DNA of 8,072 nt from CAYWNK01 sp047639615 (GTDB lineage: Bacteria > Planctomycetota > UBA1135 > GCA-002686595), in contig JBLIOL010000265.1 of assembly GCA_047639615.1 (NCBI GenBank), positions 1-8,072 on the forward strand, read 5' to 3'. Of this stretch, positions 1-6,204 are shown piece by piece. Each line of letters opens with the position of its first letter. The first letter of the stretch is position 1. The notes under the pieces were generated by a model that was given only the letters and a program-made list of their open reading frames with translations, had not been told where the DNA came from and ran no database searches. The translations under genes and the position numbers were made by a program.

Positions 1-1
1 A

Positions 2-70
2 TCGGTTGAGTTTATTCAGAAACCCTTTACCCGAGCGGAGATTCGGGAAAAGCTCTTAAAGCTTCTTTAG
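2..70 (+). CDS. C-terminal end of a response-regulator receiver domain (partial)
   Basis: The frame enters from the left edge and gives 22 residues ending at TAG 68-70. They contain FIQKPFTRAEI followed by a leucine- and lysine-rich helix. This matches the end of receiver (CheY-like) domains: strand beta5 with the invariant Lys-Pro (here K-P-F) and then helix alpha5. The lysine is the residue that contacts the phosphorylated aspartate. Because the protein stops right after alpha5, the receiver is C-terminal, so the gene is either a single-domain regulator or a hybrid kinase with a terminal receiver. The start codon, the phospho-acceptor and any output domain lie outside the window. The same overall ending (receiver last, no output domain) is seen in the kinase at 6201-7967, but the sequences are not close copies. 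Confidence 0.75.
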   Translation, partial: SVEFIQKPFTRAEIREKLLKLL

Positions 71-93
71 GCTAGAAGGTGCGAGAAATGGCA

Positions 94-124
94 CGCTAGA
101 ATCGTCTTCAAAGCGTTTCTAGCG
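94..124. repeat. 8-bp inverted repeat after the receiver gene
   Basis: CGCTAGAA (94-101) and TTCTAGCG (117-124) are perfect reverse complements separated by 15 bases, beginning 24 bases after the stop of the upstream gene. A further copy of GCTAGAA lies at 71-77. The position suits a transcript-end structure, but the loop is long, the stem is only half GC and no T-tract follows, so calling it an intrinsic terminator would be an overstatement. Confidence 0.3.
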
Positions 125-326
125 AAGCTTGTGGTTCCCTCGATGAAGTCCTAAAGGAAATCTCACGACCGGCCAGCAGAACTTTGTCATGCGCAGTCAC
201 TGGATAGTGCTCACCCTATGTCTGGTTTTTAGTCCTGTTTTTCGGCGTTGGTGCATTATTTCACACCCTCAGGGCGCTCTACGGGGTGCTCTCAGGTCCC
301 GGCTTCGCTCAGTCGATGGTCGGGGC

Positions 327-605
327 ATGAACTCCCGCGTCCACCCGAAGTACAAGACGAAGTATCGAGTGACGAACTGGTCGAAGTACGACCAGGCCCT
401 CGTCAACCGCGGCGACATCACCCCCTGGATCACGCCCGAAGCAATCTAGGGATGCAACGCAAGGCTATCCGGTCGCTGGGGAGCGCCGCGGAAGTACACG
501 TACCTTGCCATCGTAACCGCGCTCACTCTCCGCCTGCTCTTCTGGTCGCCAAGCATCGACTTGTATCTGAAAAAGGCGCTCTCGACGGTTCCCTGTCGAT
601 GGTAG
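327..605 (+). pseudogene. Decayed IS5-family transposase, N-terminal part
   Basis: From ATG 327 the frame reads YRVTNWSKYDQALVNRGDIT and then a PWITPEAI segment. This is the characteristic N-terminus of IS5-type DDE transposases (Y-x-V-x-N-W-x-x-Y-x-x-A-L-V-x-R-G). An in-frame TAG at 447-449 interrupts it. Past that stop, in the same frame, come SGRWGAPRKYTYLAI and VTALTLRLLF, the next conserved block of the family (usually S-G-R-R-G-x-x-R-K-Y-x-D-L-A-I-x-T-A-L-T-L-R-L). Similarity fades after about 540 and the frame closes at TAG 603-605. Intact relatives run to roughly 300 residues with a DDE catalytic core; here less than a third remains and none of the core. I saw no terminal inverted repeats, so the element's ends are not defined. 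The family call is from memory of conserved motifs, but two separate blocks in the right order and frame make it fairly firm. Confidence 0.75.
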
Positions 606-690
606 CCAGACTCCTTCTTCCATTTCCGGTGACCGATCTTGGGCGGATAGGAGTTTCAAGGGGTGGCAGCCCTTGACCCTGACACGGTCA

Positions 691-822
691 ATGGGAGTGT
701 GCCTACTTGGGACTCCGGCCGATGTGCAGGCCGCTGCTAAGGCGCACCTGCACCCGGACAACTGCCGTCTTGCTGCCCCCGGTCCGGTGCGCGTAATGGA
801 ACTCAAGAAGCTCCTTAGCTAG
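691..822 (+). pseudogene. Fragment resembling the C-terminus of an M16-type zinc protease
   Basis: This frame, open from about 571 and with an ATG at 691, ends at TAG 820-822. It contains TPADVQAAAKAHLHPDNCRL followed by a short A-x-P-G-P-V-R-V tail and a Lys/Leu-rich end. The pattern (T-x-x-D-V-Q-x-x-A-x-x-x-L-x-P-D-N, then a strand ending in G-P) is typical of the last helix and strand of M16 (insulinase/processing-peptidase-like) proteases. Only about 35 residues match, against more than 400 in intact family members, and the HxxEH zinc site is absent. It is best read as the leftover 3' end of a disrupted gene next to the transposase remnant. The identity rests on one short motif recalled from memory; a chance resemblance or a small unrelated ORF is possible. 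Confidence 0.35.
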
Positions 823-1178
823 CTTCTCTCAGAACTGTCTTAGCGTGCGTTGTGGCATTTGCATGGGTAGCGGATCTGGTACGGCCTACTCTTCGTCAGG
901 CTGGCGTTGGCCAGCGGTCGGTAGATGGTTCACGTGAAGCTCTTTAGCGCGCCGGAAATACGCACTATGGAAGGGTGTGAATGCGGTACATTCCACTTTA
1001 GCGGCATGCGTCACGGGCTGGACTTGGCGGACCCGATAACGCCGACCTAGCAACCACCGAGGGAGGCGCTGAAAGCAGGTTGGATGCCGGACATGTGCTA
1101 GACGCTCTCGAGCGGGAACCTTAGGCTAATGCCACCGCCTGTCAGACCGCGCTGCAGGGCGCTGAGACGATCTCCCCG
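823..1178. other. Non-coding stretch upstream of the exporter operon
   Basis: I find no convincing gene here on either strand. It holds a 6-bp hairpin, GCTGGC (900-905) with GCCAGC (910-915) and a 4-base loop, and an imperfect dyad around 977-997 (GTGAATG, then CGGTA, then CATTCCAC). A 41-codon ORF (925-1050) has no recognisable motif and no ribosome site. The promoter of the exporter operon should lie in this stretch or just after it, but no pair of -35/-10 boxes is clear enough to call. The perfect 12-bp palindrome CTCCCCGGGGAG begins at 1172, at the edge of this stretch. Confidence 0.5.
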
Positions 1179-1196
1179 GGGAGCTGGTTTGCTCCC
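1179..1196 (+). promoter_or_regulatory. Hairpin just upstream of the adaptor start codon
   Basis: GGGAGC (1179-1184), loop TGGTTT (1185-1190) and GCTCCC (1191-1196) form a perfect six-base-pair GC-rich stem-loop. It ends seven bases before ATG 1204. The only purine-rich, Shine-Dalgarno-like run near this start (GGGGAG, 1178-1183) is in the left arm, too far from the ATG unless the hairpin folds. The left arm also belongs to the overlapping palindrome CTCCCCGGGGAG (1172-1183), so two alternative pairings are possible. A role in translation initiation or repression is inference only. Confidence 0.35.
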
Positions 1197-1203
1197 GAAC
1201 ACC

Positions 1204-2349
1204 ATGAACCGTTGGATCCTACGTGTGTTCGTGTTCGCCGTCATCGTGGCGACTGGCTATGTGGCTAAGCGCACGGTGTTCAAGTCGGGGGCCGTGCAGG
1301 TCAGGGTCTTCGCCGTTACCCGTGGAGACGTGGAGTCCACGGTGACCAACTCCCGGGCCGGTACCATAGCCGTACGCCGACGGGCCAAGCTCTCCCCTCA
1401 GTTGGGTGGGCGGGTGGTGGAGTTGCCCCACCGGGAAGGCCAGCGGGTCAAGCAGGGCGACGTGTTGTTGCGCTTGGACGAGAGTGTGGGGCAGGCCCAG
1501 CTGAGTCTGGCCGAGCGCCAGGTGGACAGCGCCCAGGCGCGCCATGCGGAGACCTGTCAGGCTGCTCAGCGCGCCGAGCGGGAGCTCGTGCGCAATCGCG
1601 TCCTGGCCGAGGACAGCATGATCTCCGAGGACAAGCTCGACGATTTCATCAACAGAAGGGACCTGGCTCTCTTGGGCTGCGCGAGTTCCCAGGCTCTGGT
1701 TCTTGAGGCCAATGCGGCCGTGGACTTGGCTCAGGCGCGTTTGGATCTGAATCACTTGCGGGCGCCCTTTGATGGCATTCTCGCGGAGCTCGCTGTGGAG
1801 GTTGGGGAGTACGTGACCCCGGCGCCACCGGGCATCATGCTGCCCTCTTTGATCGATCTGATCGATCCCAGCTCGGCCTACATCAGCGCCCCCATGGACG
1901 AGGTCGACTCCGCCATCATCTCTGTAGGCATGAGGGTGCGCGTGACCATCGACCCCTACCCGGACCAGGAGTTCGAGGGGCGTGTGGCTCGCATGGCGCC
2001 CTTCGTATTGGATTTCGAGAGTCAGAACCGCACTTTCGAGATCGAGGTCGAACTGGCGGATGCCGAGCTTCGGGGGAAACTGCTTCCGGGCACCTCGGCG
2101 GATGTGGAGGTCATCCTGAAAGTGGCCCAGGACGTCTTGCAGATACCCACCTCCAGCCTTCTGGAAGGCGGGCATGTGTTGATCTACGAGGGAGGCCAGT
2201 TGTTGGAGCGTCGCGTGCAGGTGGGCCTCCGTAACTGGAACTGGACCGAGATCACCGGGGGGCTCAAGGCCGGAGAGCAGGTCGTCACGAACCTGGCTGA
2301 TGAAGATGTCAAGAGCGGGGTAGTGGCCGAGCTCGCGGAAGGGCAATAG
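1204..2349 (+). CDS. HlyD/MacA-like periplasmic adaptor (membrane fusion protein)
   Basis: This is a 381-residue adaptor that should link an inner-membrane ABC exporter to an outer-membrane channel. Residues about 4-20 form one N-terminal membrane anchor. Residues about 62-92 (PQLGGRVVELPHREGQRVKQ) are the first half of the lipoyl domain. Residues about 94-180 are an Ala/Gln/Arg-rich coiled-coil hairpin whose tip lies near 136-144 (AEDSMISED), the usual channel-docking end. LRAPFDGILAE at 185-195 is the returning lipoyl half. Beta-barrel and membrane-proximal domains follow, with the family's G-L-K-A-G-E-Q-V-V near 353-361. Length is normal. An upstream in-frame ATG at 1129 would add 25 arginine/proline-rich residues; I chose 1204 because it gives a standard anchor. 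Neither start has a good ribosome site. Cys118 and Cys159 sit at nearly equal distances from the hairpin tip, so a disulfide across the two helices is possible. The ATPase gene begins nine bases downstream. The substrate is unknown. Confidence 0.9.
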   Translation: MNRWILRVFVFAVIVATGYVAKRTVFKSGAVQVRVFAVTRGDVESTVTNSRAGTIAVRRRAKLSPQLGGRVVELPHREGQRVKQGDVLLRLDESVGQAQLSLAERQVDSAQARHAETCQAAQRAERELVRNRVLAEDSMISEDKLDDFINRRDLALLGCASSQALVLEANAAVDLAQARLDLNHLRAPFDGILAELAVEVGEYVTPAPPGIMLPSLIDLIDPSSAYISAPMDEVDSAIISVGMRVRVTIDPYPDQEFEGRVARMAPFVLDFESQNRTFEIEVELADAELRGKLLPGTSADVEVILKVAQDVLQIPTSSLLEGGHVLIYEGGQLLERRVQVGLRNWNWTEITGGLKAGEQVVTNLADEDVKSGVVAELAEGQ

Positions 2350-2358
2350 GGGCTGTCC

Positions 2359-3078
2359 GTGATCGAACTCCAAGGCATCTGGCGCACGTACAAGATGGGG
2401 CAGGAAGAGCTGCATGCCCTGGCGGATATTCAGTTGACGATCGGCCGCGGAGAACACGTGGCAATCATGGGGCCCTCCGGTTCTGGCAAGAGCACCCTGC
2501 TCAACGTCATCGGCCTGTTGGACCGCGCCACCGCGGGTAGCTACGTGCTCGATGGACGCGACGTCACGGGTCTGCAGGACGATGAGCTGTCGGCTGTGCG
2601 TCAGAATCGCATCGGCTTTGTGTTTCAGTCCTACCACCTGCTAACGCGCTTGGACGCGGTGGCCAATGTGGCTCTGCCCATGATCTTCGCTGGCGTTCCG
2701 CGCAAGGAGCGGTTGGAGCGGGCTACTCATGCCCTGGAGCAGGTGGGACTGGCCGATCGTATGACCCATCGGCCCAGCGAAATGTCTGGTGGGCAGCGCC
2801 AACGGGTGGCGATCGCGCGCTCCACGATCATGCGGCCGGCGGTGCTCTTGGCGGATGAGCCCACGGGTAATTTGGATTCCAAATCGGGTGGCCAGGTGCT
2901 CGAGTTACTCGACGGCTTGAATCAGGATGGACTGACCCTGCTGGTGGTCACCCATGATCCGGCCGTGGCGCGTCGAGCGGACCGGGTCTTGGTGCTCGGT
3001 GATGGTCGCTTGGTGCGCGAGTGGAAGGGCTCAGAGGTGGTCGACCTGGAGCAGCTATTCGGGGAGGCGCGCCCATGA
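2359..3078 (+). CDS. MacB/LolD-type ABC transporter ATPase
   Basis: This 239-residue cytoplasmic ATPase powers the exporter. All motifs are intact: Walker A GPSGSGKST (38-46), Q-loop FVFQ ending at Gln90, signature MSGGQRQR (142-149, with Met where Leu is usual), Walker B AVLLADEP with catalytic Glu167, D-loop NLDS (171-174) and switch His199 in VVTHD. The segment IGFVFQSYHLLTRLDAVANV and the overall length are those of the MacB/LolD/FtsE branch, in which the ATPase serves FtsX-like permeases. In E. coli MacB this domain is fused to its permease; here it is a separate protein, as in LolCDE or YknXYZ. The start is GTG 2359, nine bases after the adaptor stop, with AGGGG about six bases upstream. 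The stop shares ATGA (3075-3078) with the next start. About 20 residues follow the last conserved strand (V-L-V-L-G-D-G-R) and look like a normal tail. Confidence 0.95.
   Translation: MIELQGIWRTYKMGQEELHALADIQLTIGRGEHVAIMGPSGSGKSTLLNVIGLLDRATAGSYVLDGRDVTGLQDDELSAVRQNRIGFVFQSYHLLTRLDAVANVALPMIFAGVPRKERLERATHALEQVGLADRMTHRPSEMSGGQRQRVAIARSTIMRPAVLLADEPTGNLDSKSGGQVLELLDGLNQDGLTLLVVTHDPAVARRADRVLVLGDGRLVREWKGSEVVDLEQLFGEARP
3061..3067 (+). promoter_or_regulatory. Strong ribosome binding site that sets the start of the first permease
   Basis: GGGGAGG lies seven bases before ATG 3075 and is the best Shine-Dalgarno match seen in the window. It supports ATG 3075 (or the adjacent ATG 3078) over the in-frame ATG at 3021, which would add 18 residues encoded wholly inside the ATPase gene. 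It also lets ribosomes finishing the ATPase re-initiate at the ATGA overlap. Confidence 0.75.
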
Positions 3079-4274
3079 TGCGCTTCGACCGCTGGGCCTT
3101 CGCCTGGAAGGCACTCAGCTCCCATCGCCTGCGCACGGGATTGTGCTTGATGGGTATAGCCATCGGGGTGACGGCGGTGGTGCTGCTAACTTCCCTTGGA
3201 GAGGGGGCACGGCGATTCGTGACTGGGCAATTCCAGGCCCTGGGCACCAACCTGGTTTTCGTGGTTCCGGGCTTTGCGGAAACGGAAGGCGCTATGCCCG
3301 GCGTGGGAGGCACGCCCAATGACCTGACCTTCCAGGATGCGCGTGCCCTGCAGCGACAGGTACGTGGCCTGGATCTGGTGGTTCCGGTCTCCATGGGCAG
3401 CGAGACCGTGGCCTATCGCGAGCGCAACAAGCAGGTCTACGTGCTTGGCGCCACAGCGGATTTCCTGGCGGCGCGTCAACTGCGGCTGCAGTCAGGGATC
3501 AACCTGCCAGAGCTGGAATGGGAGCGCAGCAAGCCGGTGATCGTGCTCGGTGCGGAGCTGGCTAGGGAGCTGTTCCGGGAAGAGAGTGCCGTGGGTAAGT
3601 CCGTGCGCGTCGGCGATCGGCGCATGCGTGTGATCGGTGTGGTCGCGGACCACGGTCAACAGGTAGGGCTCGACACGGGCCTGATGGGAATCGTGCCGGT
3701 GTCCACGGCCATGTCTATGTTTGGCGAGACAGGGCTGTTTCGAATCCTGATCCAGGTGGGGGGCTCCACTCATCTCGAGCGGGCCACGGGTCGCATGCGC
3801 GATGTCTTGCTCGAGCGCCATGGGGAAGAGGACTTCACCTGCGTCACTCAGGAATCCGTGGCGAGCTCCTTGGGTTCGATCATGCGCATCTTGACCTTGG
3901 CCCTGGCAGGCATCGCCAGCGTCTCGCTTGGGGTGGCGGGTATTGGAATCATGAATGTGATGCTCGTCTCCGTTTCCGAGCGCCGGCCGGAAGTGGGCTT
4001 GTTGCGGGCTTTGGGGGCTAGCCGCAAGGATGTGCGTGGTGTCTTCCTGGCGGAGGCTGCCATGATCTCCATGGTCGGTGGCTTGCTAGGCCTTGGGCTG
4101 GCGCTTCTCACCACGGGGATTCTGCAGTACATGTATCCGGTGTTCGACACCACTCCACCCTGGTGGGCGGTGGTCGCGGCGCTGCTCGTCTCCAATGTGG
4201 TTGGGCTGATCTTCGGCGTATTGCCCGCCAAGAAGGCTGCCGCCCAGGATCCGGTTGTGGCGTTGCGGAGCTAG
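3075..4274 (+). CDS. MacB/FtsX-type ABC permease, first of a tandem pair
   Basis: This 399-residue inner-membrane permease has the four-helix MacB layout. TM1 spans about 22-40 (GLCLMGIAIGVTAVVLLTS). A large periplasmic core follows at about 42-265. TM2 is at about 270-298, TM3 at about 324-348 and TM4 at about 364-384. The cytoplasmic loop after TM2 carries SERRPEVGLLRALGAS (301-316), the coupling segment that contacts the ATPase in this family. The protein ends in the family's A-A-x-x-D-P-V-x-A-L-R. The core contains V-I-V-L-G-A-E-L-A-x-E-L-F and DRRMRVIGVVA, both typical of MacB_PCD domains. No ATPase domain is fused to it. The start is ATG 3075, overlapping the ATPase stop by ATGA, so translation is probably coupled. 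The second permease begins 12 bases downstream and is clearly a paralogue. The most likely assembly is one copy of each permease with two copies of the ATPase, as in LolCDE; two separate homodimers cannot be excluded. Confidence 0.93.
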   Translation: MMRFDRWAFAWKALSSHRLRTGLCLMGIAIGVTAVVLLTSLGEGARRFVTGQFQALGTNLVFVVPGFAETEGAMPGVGGTPNDLTFQDARALQRQVRGLDLVVPVSMGSETVAYRERNKQVYVLGATADFLAARQLRLQSGINLPELEWERSKPVIVLGAELARELFREESAVGKSVRVGDRRMRVIGVVADHGQQVGLDTGLMGIVPVSTAMSMFGETGLFRILIQVGGSTHLERATGRMRDVLLERHGEEDFTCVTQESVASSLGSIMRILTLALAGIASVSLGVAGIGIMNVMLVSVSERRPEVGLLRALGASRKDVRGVFLAEAAMISMVGGLLGLGLALLTTGILQYMYPVFDTTPPWWAVVAALLVSNVVGLIFGVLPAKKAAAQDPVVALRS

Positions 4275-4286
4275 CCTGGATTACTC

Positions 4287-5486
4287 ATGAAGCGCGATCT
4301 AATCGGCTTGGCCCTTGGGGCACTGCTCGGCCACCGGCAGCGCACCATGCTCTCGGTACTTGGGATTGCCATCGGAGTGGCCGCGGTGGTGCTGCTGACC
4401 TCCATGGGGGAGGGCACCCGGCGCTACATCTCCGCGGAGTTCTCCCAGTTCGGAACGCACATCATCGGCATCAATCCGGGCAAGGCGGAGACCTTTGGCA
4501 TTCCCGGCATGATGGGTGGAACCACTCAGAAGCTGACCCTCGACGATGCCATCGCCATCGGGCGCGTACATGGCATCGAGCGCATCGTGCCCCTGGTCAT
4601 CGGTCAAGGCCGGGTGGAGGCGGGGGGGCGTGCGCGCAGCGTGAACATCTTCGGTGTGACCTCGGAAATGCCCGAGCTGTGGAAATTCAAGCTGGGCATC
4701 GGGAGCTTCTTCCCCGAGGGGGATTGGCACCGGGAGTCACAGACTTGCGTGTTGGGGGCCAAAGTCAGTCGGGAGCTCTTCCCGGACGGAAACCCGTTGG
4801 GGCAGTTTGTGCGGGTGGCGGACCGCCGCCTGCGCGTGATCGGGGTGATGGCGCCCCGTGGGCGTGTGCTGGGTCAGGACATCGATGATGTGGCCTACTT
4901 GCCCACGGCCACAGCGATGACCTTGTTCAACAAGGGCGAGCTCTCAGAGATCAACGTGGAGTACGCCGCTTCGGCCAACACCGAGCGCGTGGTCGCCGAC
5001 ATCAAGGCGATCCTCACCGAGCGACATGCGGGGCGCGAGGACTACACCCTGAACACCCAGGAAGAGATGCTCAGCGTCTTCGGCGATGTGATGGATGTGG
5101 TCACCTTTTCCGTCGGAGCCATCGGCGGCATTTCTCTGTTGGTGGGGGCCGTCGGGATCCTGACCATGATGTGGATCTCCGTTGGCGAGCGCACGGAGGA
5201 GATCGGTCTGTTGAAAGCGCTAGGCGCCAGCTCACGGGATGTGCTTGAGGTGTTCATGGCTGAGGCCATGGTGCTGGGCACTGTTGGGGGAGCTGCGGGG
5301 GTGGGGATCGGCCTTTCGGGGGTTGGGATTGCGCGGCTTGCCATGCCGGAACTGCCCCTGGGGACGCCGCCGGAGTACCTGCTGGCGGCCCTGGCGATCA
5401 GTCTGTTGACGGGGATCGTCTCCGGGGTCATGCCGGCTAGCCGGGCGGCGCGCATGGACCCGATCGAGGCCCTGCGCGCGGAGTAG
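4287..5486 (+). CDS. MacB/FtsX-type ABC permease, second of a tandem pair
   Basis: This is a 399-residue permease of the same architecture and exact length as its upstream neighbour. TM1 spans about 21-39, the periplasmic core about 41-265, TM2 about 271-297, TM3 about 324-348 and TM4 about 363-382. Shared blocks show common ancestry: GVAAVVLLTSMGEGTRR (30-46), A-D-R-R-L-R-V-I-G-V-M-A (178-189), G-E-R-T-E-E-I-G-L-L-K-A-L-G-A-S (300-315) and the terminal M-D-P-I-E-A-L-R. The periplasmic parts differ far more, which suggests the two subunits face the substrate or adaptor differently. The ribosome site is weak; GGAG lies within the preceding stop region, and translation probably depends on ribosomes arriving from the first permease 12 bases upstream. 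It is the last gene of the exporter operon; a 184-base spacer follows. Confidence 0.93.
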   Translation: MKRDLIGLALGALLGHRQRTMLSVLGIAIGVAAVVLLTSMGEGTRRYISAEFSQFGTHIIGINPGKAETFGIPGMMGGTTQKLTLDDAIAIGRVHGIERIVPLVIGQGRVEAGGRARSVNIFGVTSEMPELWKFKLGIGSFFPEGDWHRESQTCVLGAKVSRELFPDGNPLGQFVRVADRRLRVIGVMAPRGRVLGQDIDDVAYLPTATAMTLFNKGELSEINVEYAASANTERVVADIKAILTERHAGREDYTLNTQEEMLSVFGDVMDVVTFSVGAIGGISLLVGAVGILTMMWISVGERTEEIGLLKALGASSRDVLEVFMAEAMVLGTVGGAAGVGIGLSGVGIARLAMPELPLGTPPEYLLAALAISLLTGIVSGVMPASRAARMDPIEALRAE

Positions 5487-5637
5487 ATTGCGCGGCAAGG
5501 TAAGCGCCGCCCGCCTGCGCCGCAGCATGGCGTCGAGCTCACGGATGAGCGTCGCATCGTTGGATGGAGCCTCCCCGCGGAGTCCCGGAAGTAACCCGGA
5601 CCTGGACTGCGGTTCAAGCTATTCGCAAGAGCTAGTC

Positions 5638-5669
5638 GATCTCTAGGGCTGTCCCCAGCCCCAGAGATC
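5638..5669 (+). promoter_or_regulatory. 14-bp hairpin abutting the H-NOX start codon
   Basis: GATCTCTAGGGCTG (5638-5651), loop TCCC (5652-5655) and CAGCCCCAGAGATC (5656-5669) pair over 14 positions with one A-C mismatch. One base separates the structure from ATG 5671. The only Shine-Dalgarno-like bases for H-NOX, AGAG (5663-5666), lie in the right arm and would be hidden when the stem forms. No T-tract follows, so it is not a standard intrinsic terminator of the exporter operon, although it may slow transcription. As near-symmetrical DNA it could also be a repressor site. The rest of the 5487-5670 spacer shows only a weak 5-bp stem (5492-5496 with 5506-5510) and no clear promoter boxes. Confidence 0.6.
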
Positions 5670-5670
5670 T

Positions 5671-6204
5671 ATGAAAGGCCTAGTCTTTACCGAATTCCTT
5701 GAGATGGTTGAATCCGCGCACGGCATGGATACAACCGACGAGCTGCTCGAACTTCCGTCTCTCGAGAGCGGAGGGATCTACACCGCTGTAGGTACCTACG
5801 ACGCCGGTGAATTAGTGAGCATGGTCGTTCACCTATCGGAAATGATTGACACCCCCTTCGACGATCTGCTCATCGGTTTTGGGGAGCACTTGTTTGGGCG
5901 GTTCCACGAGGGGTTCCCGCAGATGTTTGAGGGCAAGACAGATGCCCTTGAGTTCCTGGAGAGCATTCACGAGCACATCCATGTGGAGGTTCGCAAGCTC
6001 TACCCCGAGGCCGACCTGCCTGACTTTGCGCACGAGCGCAGGGATGGGGGATTGGTCCTCACCTACACGTCGAAGCGTCCCTTCGCGAAGTTCGCTCTCG
6101 GCCTGATTCACGGTTGCTTGGCTCACTACGGTGGAGCGATGACAGTCAGCTACCAGCTACTGGGGTCCGGTGACGGCACCCGCGCAGAGTTCACGATCCA
6201 GTGA
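5671..6204 (+). CDS. hnoX: H-NOX haem nitric-oxide sensor protein
   Basis: This 177-residue stand-alone H-NOX domain is the soluble bacterial relative of the haem domain of guanylate cyclase. It starts with the family's M-K-G-(L/I)-V. ESIHEHIHVEVRKLYPEADL (98-116) aligns with the proximal helix; counted against the Thermoanaerobacter protein from memory, His104 is the haem-iron ligand and Pro117 the conserved haem-bending proline. YTSKR (132-136) is the Y-x-S-x-R motif that holds the haem propionates (Tyr132, Ser134, Arg136). The residue matching the distal tyrosine of O2-binding members is Phe141 (K-F-A-L-G-L-I), so a ferrous haem selective for NO over O2 is expected. There is one cysteine (Cys149), so the cysteine-rich zinc site of some Shewanella and Vibrio proteins is absent. 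There is no signal peptide or membrane segment. The gene overlaps the following kinase by GTGA, the usual partner arrangement in which NO-bound H-NOX alters kinase activity. The start is covered by the hairpin at 5638-5669. Confidence 0.93.
   Translation: MKGLVFTEFLEMVESAHGMDTTDELLELPSLESGGIYTAVGTYDAGELVSMVVHLSEMIDTPFDDLLIGFGEHLFGRFHEGFPQMFEGKTDALEFLESIHEHIHVEVRKLYPEADLPDFAHERRDGGLVLTYTSKRPFAKFALGLIHGCLAHYGGAMTVSYQLLGSGDGTRAEFTIQ

Noticed and set aside
189..326. ORF starting at ATG 189 with a hydrophobic, signal-like N-terminus
   Set aside because: It runs in frame into the transposase remnant but its own sequence matches nothing I know and it lacks a ribosome site. It is more likely chance sequence upstream of the relic.
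925..1050. 41-codon ORF with two cysteines upstream of the exporter
   Set aside because: It has no ribosome site, no motif and no supporting context.
1129..1203. Longer adaptor start at ATG 1129
   Set aside because: It would add 25 Arg/Pro-rich residues before an otherwise standard membrane anchor and has no better ribosome site. It cannot be fully excluded.
1219..2637. A 472-codon open frame on the minus strand, opposite the adaptor and the ATPase start
   Set aside because: It is antisense to two genes with intact family motifs, shows no recognisable domain, and such frames are common opposite GC-rich genes.
3021..3074. Longer start for the first permease at ATG 3021
   Set aside because: The extra 18 residues are encoded inside the ATPase gene, and GGGGAGG sits at the right distance from ATG 3075.
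5042..5617. A 191-codon minus-strand frame opposite the end of the second permease
   Set aside because: Its Ser/Pro/Thr/Arg-rich composition is typical of the antisense of FtsX-type membrane helices; no motif supports it.
5527..5646. 39-residue ORF in the spacer before H-NOX, whose stop lies inside the hairpin (possible leader peptide)
   Set aside because: It has no Shine-Dalgarno sequence and no run of regulatory codons. The stop overlapping the left arm is suggestive but not enough to call attenuation.
5638..5669. Intrinsic terminator of the exporter operon
   Set aside because: The stem is strong, but it is followed by TATGAAAGG rather than a T-run and lies directly on the next start codon.
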